Position numbers and translations under genes: made by a program | Shown here: piece after piece, positions 36,501 through 43,730 of the stretch | How the letters are laid out: each line of letters opens with the position of its first letter | Numbering within the stretch: position 1 is the first letter of the stretch | Notes under the pieces: generated by a model | Databases searched by the model: none | What the model was told of the DNA's origin: nothing | What the model saw: the letters and a program-made list of their open reading frames with translations, nothing else | NCBI GenBank assembly: GCA_045807725.1 | Contig: JBJMGV010000062.1 | Coordinates: forward strand, 1-64,000 | Source of the DNA: DATENM01 sp045807725 | GTDB lineage: Bacteria > Acidobacteriota > Blastocatellia > UBA7656 | Direction of reading: 5' to 3' | DNA length: 64,000 nucleotides

Positions 36501-37140
36501 CTTCATAACGGTATTCTCCAAGCGCTCGCTCGCCGCGCCCCGCAAGCGACTCGTAACGACCATTGAGCCGGATGCTCTCCGGCATCGTTGCCGCCATTGA
36601 CGGTGCGGCCTCGCTCGCTGACGCCTCCTGACGCTTCAACAACTGCCGCACGGTGACATGGCTGATGCTTTCGACGACGCCGCGCTCCATCGCCGCCGTC
36701 GCCAGTTTTTGCGGCGTCCAGGCCTTGAAGGTATAGCCGAGGCTCGCCGGCGGTCGCGCCGCCAGGCGGATAATCTCTTCGACCTGCGAGGACGTAAAAC
36801 GCGGGCGAGGGCCGCCCTGAGGGCCGCGCTTCTTGACCGCCAGACCCGCCACGCCAGCCTCGTTAAAGCGGCGTATCCATTTCTTCACGTTCGTCGGATG
36901 AACGCCGAGATGTTGACTGATCTCTGTGGCCGTCCGCCCTTGTGACGAAAGGAGAATCACCGAGGCGCGCATAGCCTCTTCGCGGCTCGTCGCCTGTTGG
37001 CTCGAAAGCAGCGACCCTCTCTCTTCATCATTTAGTGAACGGACGTAAAGCGGCTGGAACATAAAACGCCCTGATCTGGAAAGACCCCGACCGATTCGGA
37101 GCGCCATCTCGACTGAATTTTCACCTGCGGAGCGTGCCAC
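33547..37140 (-). CDS. Large sigma-54 activator: transposase-like HTH, TPRs, GAF-like, AAA+ and Fis domains
   Basis: A 1197-residue protein. Residues about 53-170 are a helix-turn-helix plus winged region of the IS630-transposase type (TATEISQHLGVHPTNVKKWI, then YTFKAWTPQKLATAA). About 195-680 are many tetratricopeptide repeats (for example QVYIRLGTVDFSEGAFSSAR, LACNNLGDILKSSGQWEEAL). About 700-835 look like a GAF-type sensor. The AAA+ domain (about 850-1090) has Walker A GESGTGKE, the loop GSFTGA in place of GAFTGA, and Walker B GGTLFLDEIGDL. A Fis-type HTH closes the protein (NNLSRTAIDLGLSRRGLRLK). No receiver domain, so it is probably switched by ligand or protein binding through TPR/GAF. 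Two DNA-binding domains in one activator is unusual. Neighbours are unrelated. Confidence 0.85.
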   Translation of the reverse strand: MARSAGENSVEMALRIGRGLSRSGRFMFQPLYVRSLNDEERGSLLSSQQATSREEAMRASVILLSSQGRTATEISQHLGVHPTNVKKWIRRFNEAGVAGLAVKKRGPQGGPRPRFTSSQVEEIIRLAARPPASLGYTFKAWTPQKLATAAMERGVVESISHVTVRQLLKRQEASASEAAPSMAATMPESIRLNGRYESLAGRGERALGEYRYEAAVEAFEAALADGPMGVEEEARVRSLLSKALEELSKYDEAYKVIERYEDQRLTGGLPTRLRGRLRLRLGWVHSFLGNYPKAIAELNEAKRLFIEIGDDLGTSEAHCALGRTYIEINEFRIARDHLVAAANQKTSFDRELLAQVYIRLGTVDFSEGAFSSARQHYLKALELAEGSTNTNLIGMILLDIGTIGTGGGDYPGETQEAINYLQRAITYLEKGGQKDYLVLACNNLGDILKSSGQWEEALRILEKAVDIAERYAKPSPEAMARITMADILCAQGKYVQAEEHLKKSLAFVAGTSDKWLESGILRTLAAVHRGAGRYEAALKTLRQTLQLSTSIGDLYGLTLAMVGLAEFYIAQGGLEQAKEYLELAQGRLKEEMYLPVSGLIQRLYGQLESANGRLAEAKQHIAQSISIFTTTAIPYDLAKSYYEMGLLLKKARDLKGALGNLTQARVIFEQMDAEPDLDLTAKALASLEQGEGEPQAIRVSPVNDVLLMQRLIEASATRELLVQELAAVIFENFSVECVIICRIEESGELEALATQGIARSEADRLCDRLDMANADDVARQAQGLLFRICENTRVPIAVYVGVGESFDASRLQPLLKQAELGLETCSLRAAARGSMVVDAEQRVQTIMPGFIIGSASMFDVIDKIYKIRTSDVTVLITGESGTGKELVARHIHGQSARARAIFLPFNCTATPKEIIDSQLFGHRRGSFTGATTNYPGIVKAAEGGTLFLDEIGDLSLEVQPKLMRFLQEGEIQPIGETKPLRVDVRVIAATNADLERAVEEGRFREDLFHRLNIIRIHVPPLRDRREEVPVLAAHFLDHFSLRSGKQGITMTQEAIDALIGYDWSGNVRQLRNEMERVVAYAYEGARISVEDLSPEVVHPRRPMAGGRSPLNGDRSYYAAASHSAYSTNGNGHRPKPLMPNGGGKLKDATAALERQLIAEALSRNRNNLSRTAIDLGLSRRGLRLKMGQLGIQREERV

Positions 37141-37378
37141 CTGTCCTGCGGGTGTGGCTGTTATCCATTCAACATTTCTTCTCGTTACCCGTTTAACTCA
37201 GTGAGCGACCGAAAATATCAAAAAAACACGGTCCAGTCAACCACTATCTTCCCACTTATTTCAACTCGCTTGTATACATCGGTGTCGCTGCTGAAATTAC
37301 CGTTTGCCCATTGGCGGACTGGCTTGATAGAATCGCCGTCAAGGACGAACCATTCACTTCCAGGGGGAGGGATTTGAA

Positions 37379-40198
37379 ATGAACTATCTAAAACCGAACC
37401 GGCCACTTCAGAGGGCCGCTTTAGGATGGACGCTTGCTTTTGTTTTCGCAGCCATTATCGTGACTGCCGGCACGGTTCCGGTCGGCAGCCAAACCGCACA
37501 GGCCGCCTTCACCATCAACTTAGGAGACAATCCCAGTCCGGCCAATATCCGCGTTCTGGGCGCTAGTGCCAATGACCATCTCAGCGGCAACGGCACGCCA
37601 GACACCTTTTCCGTTTTTCCACGCGCTCACGCCCTTGCCACAGGCGATTTTAATCACGACGGCTTTCAGGATATCGTCATCGGCGCTCCCGATACGGATT
37701 TCACGCCGCAGGGTGGCGACCTGCGAGCAAACGCCGGCGCTGTATACGTCATCTTCGGTAAGCAGACCTTTCCAGCCGCCGCTATTTTGGATACCAATCT
37801 TGCCGCGACAGTTGCCAGCCAGCCCGACATTAGCATCTTTGGCGCGAATGCAAATGATGCCGTCGGCTTTGCCGTCGCCGCCGGTGATGTCAATGGTGAT
37901 GGGGTTGATGACCTCATCATCGGCGCGCCGGGTTTCGATTCCAGCAAAGGGGCTGAATCACTTCGTGACGCGGGTGCAGTCTATGTCATTTACGGCGCGG
38001 CCAACCTGACCAGCCGGAGAATAGACCTGGCGACCGCCAACCCGGTCAATCTCCTGATTACCGGCGAAAATGCCAACGACCAGTTCGGCAGCGCTCTGGC
38101 GGTCGGCGAAGTCAATGGCGGCACAGACACGCAGGTTGATCTATTGGTCGGAGCGCCGAGCAGCAACGGCCCGTCGCCTTTAACTGCGCCGCGAGCTAAT
38201 GGCGGCGCGGTATTTCTGTTTCAGGGGGGCACCGGCCTGGCCAATACCACAGCCACCACGCGACAGATCGATCTCGCCATCAGTCCGACACCGGCAACCG
38301 TGCGAGTATATGGACGGATCGGCAGCAAGTTCGGTGCGGCTGTGGCTATCGGCGACCTCAACGCCGGCGGCGCGGCAGACCTCATCGTCGGTGCGCCGCT
38401 AGCGGCGCGGCCCGACGCGGGCGGTGATGTGGTCGGCACGGGCGCAGTCTATGCGATCTTCGGCGGCTCGAACATCATTCCGGTCGCGCCCGCTACATCG
38501 CGCACGATTGATCTGGCACAGGCTGATCTGGCCACCCTGAGGACGGTGATTTATGGCGCTTCGACCGGCGATCACCTGGGCGCGTCTGTGGCTCTGGGCA
38601 ATGTTCGCGGCGGCGGTGTCAATGACTTGATTATGGGCGCGCCTGATGCCGATGGGCCTGCCGATAGTCGCGCCGACGCCGGCGAAGTATACGTGCTGGC
38701 GGGCGGTGTCGAACTCAATCCGGCGACAGGTGTCACAGAGCGTCGAATTGACGTTTCGCTCGGCTCGATGAACCTGACCATCTACGGCGCAGCGACCGGC
38801 GACCACATCGGCGAAACCGTCGCCGTCGCCCGCATCAACACGCAAGGGAATACGGACGCGATTGCCGACGTGCTGATCGGTGCGCCGGGCACCGCCTCGC
38901 TAAAGGGGGCGGTCTATGTCTTCTACGGCGGTAGCAATCTCTTCTTCCGTGGCACCAGCGACCTTTTCCTCGGCCAGAACGACCTGACGATCAACGGCGA
39001 AGCCGCTGGCGACGAATTGGGATGGGCTATAGCCGCAGGTGATGTAGATAACAATCGCGGCGGCGACCTCTTACTCGGTGCGCCGTTCGCCGATGTCACT
39101 GACCGCACTGACGCCGGTAAGGTCTATGCCTTGTTGGCTGCTGCCGACACTGTGCCGCCGGTCAATCAACCGCCTGTCGTCGCAGTGACCAAACCCAACG
39201 GCGCGGAAACGGCTCTCGGCGGGCTGCCCTTTGAAATTACCTGGACGGCTTCAGACCCGAATGGCGACAACACGATTGACCATTTCGACATCTTCCTATC
39301 GACCGATGCCGGCGCGACCTTTAACACACGGATCAACACCGCCGGCCCCATCGCTGGAACCGCGCGCACCTTCACCTGGAATGTCCCGACGGGATTGAAC
39401 ACGACGACGGCGCGCATTCGCGTCATCGCCACTGACACGTCGGGAGCCACAGGCCAGGATGACAGCAATGCCAACTTCACAATCACCGACGCCGGCATCG
39501 GCGTCACCCTCGTCGCTCCCAATGGCGGCGAAGTGCTCAGGCCGGGCGCAGTCTTCACCATACGCTGGACGGTTCCCGATGCGCTGGCGGCGCAGGTCAG
39601 GGGCTTCGACCTCTTCCTTTCAACCGACAGCGGCGTGACCTTCAACACCCCGATCACACAGGTGAACCCGACGCAGCCGGCGCTGGCCGGCACAGTCCGC
39701 GAGTTCAACTGGACTGTCGGCAACTTCTGCACGATGCACGCCCGCGTGCTGGTCCGCGCCACCAGTGTGACCGGCGCGATCTCGACCGATATCAGCAACG
39801 CCGATTTCACCATCGCCAACCCTGGCCCGACGATTGATCTCAGCAACGAATCGGCTTTCATCGCGGATAACTTCATCGCCGTGTTCCGCACGACGACCAT
39901 CAACAATCAGGAGGTAGTCTTCCAATCCGGCCTCACCGTCGAGGTTTCTACGAATGAGACCGGCACGACCTTCTTCTCGCCTTCCAAGCTGTCGATCAAG
40001 AAGAACGGCAGGAAGCTACAGATCAAGGGGACGATCAACGGCCAGGAGATAGGCACGTTCTGGCCTGACAACGCCATCCGCGTAGTCCGGTTCACCAACC
40101 CGACTTGCGGAACGACCGTCCTGCGCCTCAAGCGCGTCGGCAACTTCCTCGTCACCGCGCCGACCTTTGACGGCATGAGCCTACAGTCGGTTCCTTAA
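37379..40198 (+). CDS. Exported FG-GAP repeat (integrin-alpha-like) protein with Ig-like domains
   Basis: A 939-residue protein with signal peptide (LGWTLAFVFAAIIVTAGTVPV). GGGGGAGGG-type purines lie just upstream of ATG 37379. Residues about 45-590 contain seven FG-GAP propeller blades, each with a calcium-binding-like turn: ATGDFNHDGFQDIVIGAP, AAGDVNGDGVDDLIIGAP, AVGEVNGGTDTQVDLLVGAP, AIGDLNAGGAADLIVGAP, ALGNVRGGGVNDLIMGAP, and AAGDVDNNRGGDLLLGAP at the end. Two Ig/fibronectin-like domains follow (about 605-700 and 705-810; both contain DLFLSTD or DIFLSTD and FNTRI/FNTPI). It should act outside the cell in adhesion or surface binding. Followed by a strong terminator. Confidence 0.85.
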   Translation: MNYLKPNRPLQRAALGWTLAFVFAAIIVTAGTVPVGSQTAQAAFTINLGDNPSPANIRVLGASANDHLSGNGTPDTFSVFPRAHALATGDFNHDGFQDIVIGAPDTDFTPQGGDLRANAGAVYVIFGKQTFPAAAILDTNLAATVASQPDISIFGANANDAVGFAVAAGDVNGDGVDDLIIGAPGFDSSKGAESLRDAGAVYVIYGAANLTSRRIDLATANPVNLLITGENANDQFGSALAVGEVNGGTDTQVDLLVGAPSSNGPSPLTAPRANGGAVFLFQGGTGLANTTATTRQIDLAISPTPATVRVYGRIGSKFGAAVAIGDLNAGGAADLIVGAPLAARPDAGGDVVGTGAVYAIFGGSNIIPVAPATSRTIDLAQADLATLRTVIYGASTGDHLGASVALGNVRGGGVNDLIMGAPDADGPADSRADAGEVYVLAGGVELNPATGVTERRIDVSLGSMNLTIYGAATGDHIGETVAVARINTQGNTDAIADVLIGAPGTASLKGAVYVFYGGSNLFFRGTSDLFLGQNDLTINGEAAGDELGWAIAAGDVDNNRGGDLLLGAPFADVTDRTDAGKVYALLAAADTVPPVNQPPVVAVTKPNGAETALGGLPFEITWTASDPNGDNTIDHFDIFLSTDAGATFNTRINTAGPIAGTARTFTWNVPTGLNTTTARIRVIATDTSGATGQDDSNANFTITDAGIGVTLVAPNGGEVLRPGAVFTIRWTVPDALAAQVRGFDLFLSTDSGVTFNTPITQVNPTQPALAGTVREFNWTVGNFCTMHARVLVRATSVTGAISTDISNADFTIANPGPTIDLSNESAFIADNFIAVFRTTTINNQEVVFQSGLTVEVSTNETGTTFFSPSKLSIKKNGRKLQIKGTINGQEIGTFWPDNAIRVVRFTNPTCGTTVLRLKRVGNFLVTAPTFDGMSLQSVP

Positions 40199-40228
40199 AC
40201 CGGCGAACGATCTGAGCGGCAAATCAAG

Positions 40229-40272
40229 AGAGGCTAGAAACCGGGGATTACCTCCGGTTTCTAGCCTCTTTT
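40229..40272. terminator. Bidirectional terminator between converging genes
   Basis: A 16-base perfect stem AGAGGCTAGAAACCGG (40229-40244) with its complement at 40254-40269, nine-base loop, then TTT. It serves the FG-GAP gene and, on the other strand, the peroxidase gene. Confidence 0.85.
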
Positions 40273-40309
40273 CGCTGAACGGCTCAATATGGGCTTTTCA
40301 GACTGTTTC

Positions 40310-41497
40310 TTACTGCCGCGCCTCGTCGCTTGTCAGGGCTTTGAGGAATGCAACGAGGTCGCGTTGCTCGTCTTCGCTCAAATCCACCGGCTCAAGTTGC
40401 CAGTCGCGGAAGGCGTTGGCGTTGCCGCCTTTGACGTAAAACTTCACGACATCCTCAAGCGTCGCGGCGCTGCCGTCGTGAAAGTATGGCGCGGTCAACT
40501 CGACATTGCGGAGTGACGGCGTGCGAAACGCGCCGATGTCGAGCGTGTTGCCCGAGACTAGAAAGCGGCCAAGCAGATGCGAATCCTTCTGCTTGCCTAG
40601 CTCGACGAGCAGCGCCGGTTTGAAATCGCCTGCGACCTGCATTGCGCGCCGGCTCGCGGCGTCAAACCCGTTGGCGTTTGCCGCGACGCCGGTGTTGCGG
40701 TAGTTGCCGTCGCTCAGGAAAGGATACGCGCCGAAGCCCTGGTTGATTGTGTGGCAAACGTTACATCGGGCTTTGCCGCGAAACAGGATCATGCCGGCGC
40801 GGGCATTGCTGCTCATCGCGTTGGTATCGCCGGCCTGGTAGCGATCAAAGGGGGAGTTTCCCGCGACAAGCGTTCGCTCGTAAGCGGCAATAGACCTGAC
40901 CATCCCATCCACGGTCATTGCGCCGCCGAAGACGCGCTCGAACTTCTTTTTGTAACTCTCATCACCGCCCACTCGCGCAATGATCTGCTCGTAGGTTTGA
41001 CTGCCCATCTCATCGGGATTGACGAGCGGCAGGCGGGCCTGCGCTTCGAGCGATTCAGCCCGGCCATCCCAGAACTGGCCCGTGTTGAACATCGCGTTCA
41101 ACAGCGTCGGCGAATTGCGAGTGCCCAGACGGCCTCCGATGCCTTCGGCGACGCGCTTGCCGTCAGTGAAGGCGCGCTCAGGCGCGTGACAGGTCGCGCA
41201 ACTGACCGAGCCATCGACGGACAGCCGCTTATCAAAAAAGAGGTCGCGGCCCAGCGCGACTTTCTCTGCCGTCATCGGGTTGTCTTTCGGAACGAAGTAG
41301 GACCAGACATCGCGCGGGATGCCGAGCGGCAGCTTGAAGTCGAATGGTTGAACGTCCGCAGGGTTGTCGCCGGCTTTGACGAAGACCGGCGTGAGCAAAA
41401 CAGCAAGGGAGAAGAGCGACGCGGCGACGCGGCGAAGGGGCGACGCGGCGATTCGGGAATGAGCCTTGGAAGCTGGTCGTTGAAGGGTTCGCCCCAT
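40310..41497 (-). CDS. Di-haem cytochrome c peroxidase (CcpA/MauG family)
   Basis: A 395-residue exported protein with two haem sites, SCATCHAPERAFTDG (about residue 100) and CNVCHTINQGF (about 250), and the family's LGRDLFFDKRLS, GTRNSPTLLNAMFNTGQFWDGR and LRNVELTAPYFHDGS stretches. It reduces hydrogen peroxide or oxidises a protein partner in the periplasm. The first 35 residues and the ATG (41497) lie inside an octamer-repeat element (41416-41533): the signal-peptide region is partly encoded by repeats, and the repeat unit supplies the GGAG sequences upstream of ATG. Confidence 0.88.
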   Translation of the reverse strand: MGRTLQRPASKAHSRIAASPLRRVAASLFSLAVLLTPVFVKAGDNPADVQPFDFKLPLGIPRDVWSYFVPKDNPMTAEKVALGRDLFFDKRLSVDGSVSCATCHAPERAFTDGKRVAEGIGGRLGTRNSPTLLNAMFNTGQFWDGRAESLEAQARLPLVNPDEMGSQTYEQIIARVGGDESYKKKFERVFGGAMTVDGMVRSIAAYERTLVAGNSPFDRYQAGDTNAMSSNARAGMILFRGKARCNVCHTINQGFGAYPFLSDGNYRNTGVAANANGFDAASRRAMQVAGDFKPALLVELGKQKDSHLLGRFLVSGNTLDIGAFRTPSLRNVELTAPYFHDGSAATLEDVVKFYVKGGNANAFRDWQLEPVDLSEDEQRDLVAFLKALTSDEARQ

Positions 41498-41533
41498 CTC
41501 CGTGTCTCCGTGTCTCCGCGTCGCCGCGCCGCC
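41416..41533. repeat. Inverted octamer-repeat element 3, overlapping a start codon
   Basis: Left arm (41416-41457): CGACGCGG-CGACGCGG-CGAAGGGG-CGACGCGG units. Right arm (41496-41533): TCTCCGTG-TCTCCGTG-TCTCCGCG-TCGCCGCG, inverted relative to the left. Same plan as the heptamer elements but with an 8-base unit. The right arm begins exactly at the peroxidase ATG. Confidence 0.75.
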
Positions 41534-41542
41534 TTTGCCGGG

Positions 41543-42196
41543 TTATTGTTCCGCTACGCCTTTCACGACAAAGGCGAGAGGGATTTCGCCTGAGGCCGTC
41601 TTAATCTTCGCAGCAAAGACAGTGTGATTATGCTCGTTCGTAGTGAGCGAAGGCGCAGCGGCGCTCGCGTCAGGCATCGCCATACTAAAGGCGGCTGGAT
41701 GATTAGTGCCGGCAGCCTTCGCGCTCAGCTTTACCAGCTCCTCGAACTTGATTAAGGCATCGGGGTTCGTGTCAGCGGCAATCGGCACGAGCAGCAAAAA
41801 GTCCCGGATAGGCGAGATGCCCATGTGATTGCCATCGGTCGGATGGACGGCGTAACGCAGCGTATAAGAGCCGGCGGCGACGGATTGACCGCGAAAGTCA
41901 TTCGTCGCTTTCGGAAAACGAATGACGCCAATCAGCGCGCCTTCCGGCAACGTCGTGTAGATTGCGCCCGACGCGTCGGTCTTGCCCGCCGGTACAGTCG
42001 CGCGAAACCAGATTTCACAAAACGTATTATCGCTGAGCGCGATTTTATAGCCGCTTTGCGCAAGCACTTTGCGCAAGGCTTCATTGCCACTGTCGAGCGG
42101 GCCGAGGCTCTCTACTTTTCCGGCTTGCGCGCCCAACGCGGCAAGCGAAACCAGCAAAGTCAACAACCCTGCGCCCAATCTTCTACGCCACATCAA
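41543..42196 (-). CDS. Exported protein of unknown function
   Basis: A 217-residue protein with a signal peptide (LGAGLLTLLVSLAALGAQAG). The mature part contains a strand-rich core (YKIALSDNTFCEIWFRATVP, GALIGVIRFPKATNDFRGQ, GSYTLRYAVHPTDGNHMG) and a late NEHNHTVFAAKIK with two His. One Cys. No family recognised with confidence; the layout recalls DUF2911-like proteins. It lies between the peroxidase and DUF1326-like genes, all leftward. Confidence 0.65.
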   Translation of the reverse strand: MMWRRRLGAGLLTLLVSLAALGAQAGKVESLGPLDSGNEALRKVLAQSGYKIALSDNTFCEIWFRATVPAGKTDASGAIYTTLPEGALIGVIRFPKATNDFRGQSVAAGSYTLRYAVHPTDGNHMGISPIRDFLLLVPIAADTNPDALIKFEELVKLSAKAAGTNHPAAFSMAMPDASAAAPSLTTNEHNHTVFAAKIKTASGEIPLAFVVKGVAEQ

Positions 42197-42233
42197 CTTT
42201 TCTCCTAAGTAATCCCTTCACTCAGCCGGACAG

Positions 42234-42282
42234 CACAACGTCACGGCAATAGGCGACTGCCTGCCCTTGTCGTGACGTTGTG
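42234..42282. other. Long hairpin between two leftward genes
   Basis: A perfect 12-base stem CACAACGTCACG (42234-42245) and its complement (42271-42282) with an inner AGGC-GACT-GCCT stem in the loop. No T-run follows on either strand, so it may be a processed or attenuating structure rather than a simple terminator. Confidence 0.5.
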
Positions 42283-42295
42283 TAATCCACATCTC

Positions 42296-42970
42296 TTAGC
42301 GCGAAAAGCTGCCGACGAAGGCGCTGCGCTTGCCGTGAACGGTCCAGCGCACGCCGAGGCTCGGCCCCTGGTACTGATCCAGTTCGGCCACCGCCGGCAT
42401 CGCGTGGTTCATCGTCACTAGCGGCTGGTAATAGACCTCTTCATTGCCGCAGAGGTGATCTTTCTTGCCGATCATCCGCGTCTCGATGCCGGCAATGTCG
42501 CCCGCGCGCAGCAGCGTCTTATCATAGTGGCCGCCATCGTTGCTGACCTGCATTTCGATGGGCGCGACCTGGACGTTCACCACGTTCTTCAACAGCTCGC
42601 CGGCCATCGATTGAGCCATCTCAACGAGCGCCTTCTGCTGCGCGGCGCTGGCCTTCTGATCAACGATGACGACAGCCTTAGCCGGATACGGATCGTTGTA
42701 TTGATCGCCCAGCGTCGCGGCGGCTTTGATGACGCCGACGACGCTCAAGCCATCGAGCGTGACGCCGTTCCATTCGCCCTGACGAACGCGCCAGGCAAGG
42801 ATCGCTTGATCGCCGGCCAGGTTGACTTCGCCGTTAGCAACGCACGGCCCCGTCCACACGTCGGCGCTGCGCGTTTCGATATAATCGCCGCTGACGTGCT
42901 GAGCGTTGCCAGTTGCCGCGAGCGCCAACACGGCAACGATAACCGCAGTGAGAGCAAAGAATCTACGCAT
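42296..42970 (-). CDS. Exported DUF1326-like protein
   Basis: Start ATG 42970 (GGAGTGGAAG upstream) gives 224 residues with a signal peptide (FFALTAVIVAVLALAATGNA). The sequence GDYIETRSADVWTGPCVANGE followed by AWRVRQGEWNGVTLDGLSVV and VIVDQKASAAQQKALVEMAQ matches the plan of DUF1326 proteins, though the Cys cluster of that family is reduced to one here. Function unknown. Own promoter at 43017-43045. Confidence 0.65.
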   Translation of the reverse strand: MRRFFALTAVIVAVLALAATGNAQHVSGDYIETRSADVWTGPCVANGEVNLAGDQAILAWRVRQGEWNGVTLDGLSVVGVIKAAATLGDQYNDPYPAKAVVIVDQKASAAQQKALVEMAQSMAGELLKNVVNVQVAPIEMQVSNDGGHYDKTLLRAGDIAGIETRMIGKKDHLCGNEEVYYQPLVTMNHAMPAVAELDQYQGPSLGVRWTVHGKRSAFVGSFSR

Positions 42971-43016
42971 AACTTCCACTCCTCTTGAGACTGATGAGAT
43001 AAACGCCTGCTATTGA

Positions 43017-43045
43017 CTGTATCGCCGCCACCGGCGACGGTCAAG
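43017..43045 (-). promoter_or_regulatory. Probable promoter embedded in an inverted repeat
   Basis: On the minus strand TTGACC (43045-43040), 17 bases, TACAGT (43022-43017), about 47 bases before ATG 42970. The box pair sits inside an inverted repeat (TTGAC/GTCAA and TCGCCG/CGGCGA, 43014-43045), which could be an operator. Confidence 0.45.
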
Positions 43046-43057
43046 AACGGACAGATG

Positions 43058-43487
43058 ACAGGAAGCAGGGAGCAGGAGGCAGGAAGCAGCAAGTAGGAGG
43101 TAGCAAGCAGGAGGCAGTCGGTCGTGTAGGTCTAAGCTCCGTTAGGAGCGCGATGTTTATAGTTACCGATACAATGGATGATACAAGCTCCGTCAGGAGC
43201 GGGATGTAGACATTGCGCCCCTACGGGGCTTCGTCACATCCTTCAGCTATATCTATAAACATCGCGCTCCTGACGGAGCTTGAAGATTAAACCGCCTGCG
43301 TTACTATAAACATCGCGCTCCTGACGGAGCTTGGGGAACTATCAACTCACAACTATCAACTTTCAACTATCAACTGACCACTGGCCACTGGCCACCAACT
43401 ATCAACTGACCACTGGCCACTGACTACTGGCCACTGATCACTGCCTCCTGCCTCTTGCTTCCTGCCTCCTGCTCCCTGCCTCCTGTT
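43058..43487. repeat. Inverted heptamer-repeat element 4 (compound, with REP units)
   Basis: Outer left arm (43058-43116): CAGGAAG/CAGGAGG heptamers. Outer right arm (43441-43487): CTGCCTC/CTGCTCC, the inverse. Inside are REP-like palindromes (43134-43336) and a second heptamer field (43335-43443) of AACTATC then CACTGGC units. It fills the gap between the DUF1326-like gene and the small gene at 43500. Confidence 0.85.
43134..43336. repeat. REP-like palindromic units
   Basis: Four copies of the 15-base palindrome GCTCCGTCAGGAGCG (one with T for C), most joined to a CGATGTTTATAG tail, two pointing right (43134, 43194) and two left (43252, 43304), plus one CCCCTACGGGG variant (43216). The same units occur at 52933-53080. 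Confidence 0.85.
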
Positions 43488-43499
43488 ATTTACATACTT

Positions 43500-43730
43500 C
43501 TACACTCGCCCTGTTCCGTAGCAGGCGCGGTCGCCGGAGATGCAACTGATCGGCTCGGCCAGCTTGCCATCGGGGCCGATGCAGGTCTGCGTGTAGACGC
43601 ACCAGAAGTGACCGTCGCTAGCCTTCGGCACTGACGGGTCGTGCTCGACTTGTATGAACATCCCCTTCCATCGCAAACACGGGCACAGGTCGGGGTGATG
43701 AATGTTGAAGCGTTCGGCTTCGGTAATCAT
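43500..43730 (-). CDS. Small cysteine-rich protein at the end of the molybdenum hydroxylase operon
   Basis: A 76-residue protein with six Cys: CPCLRW (15-20), CVYTQTC (44-50) and CISGDRAC (63-70). It overlaps the stop of the FAD-subunit gene (ATGA, 43727-43730) and so is translated with the operon. The Cys pattern suggests metal or Fe-S binding. No family recognised; a role in electron transfer or cofactor supply for the hydroxylase is a guess from position only. Confidence 0.65.
   Translation of the reverse strand: MITEAERFNIHHPDLCPCLRWKGMFIQVEHDPSVPKASDGHFWCVYTQTCIGPDGKLAEPISCISGDRACYGTGRV

Noticed and set aside
36637..36975. IS630 transposase gene
   Set aside because: Only the DNA-binding part is present, in frame with TPRs; no DDE catalytic domain or terminal inverted repeats are seen.
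37218..37406. Leftward 62-residue gene overlapping the start of the FG-GAP gene
   Set aside because: The residue pattern looks oddly protein-like, but the GTG start lies inside the FG-GAP signal peptide region, there is no ribosome site, and no family is recognised.
43058..43487. CRISPR array
   Set aside because: Repeats are 7-base periodic arrays and short palindromes without regular spacers, and no cas genes are nearby.
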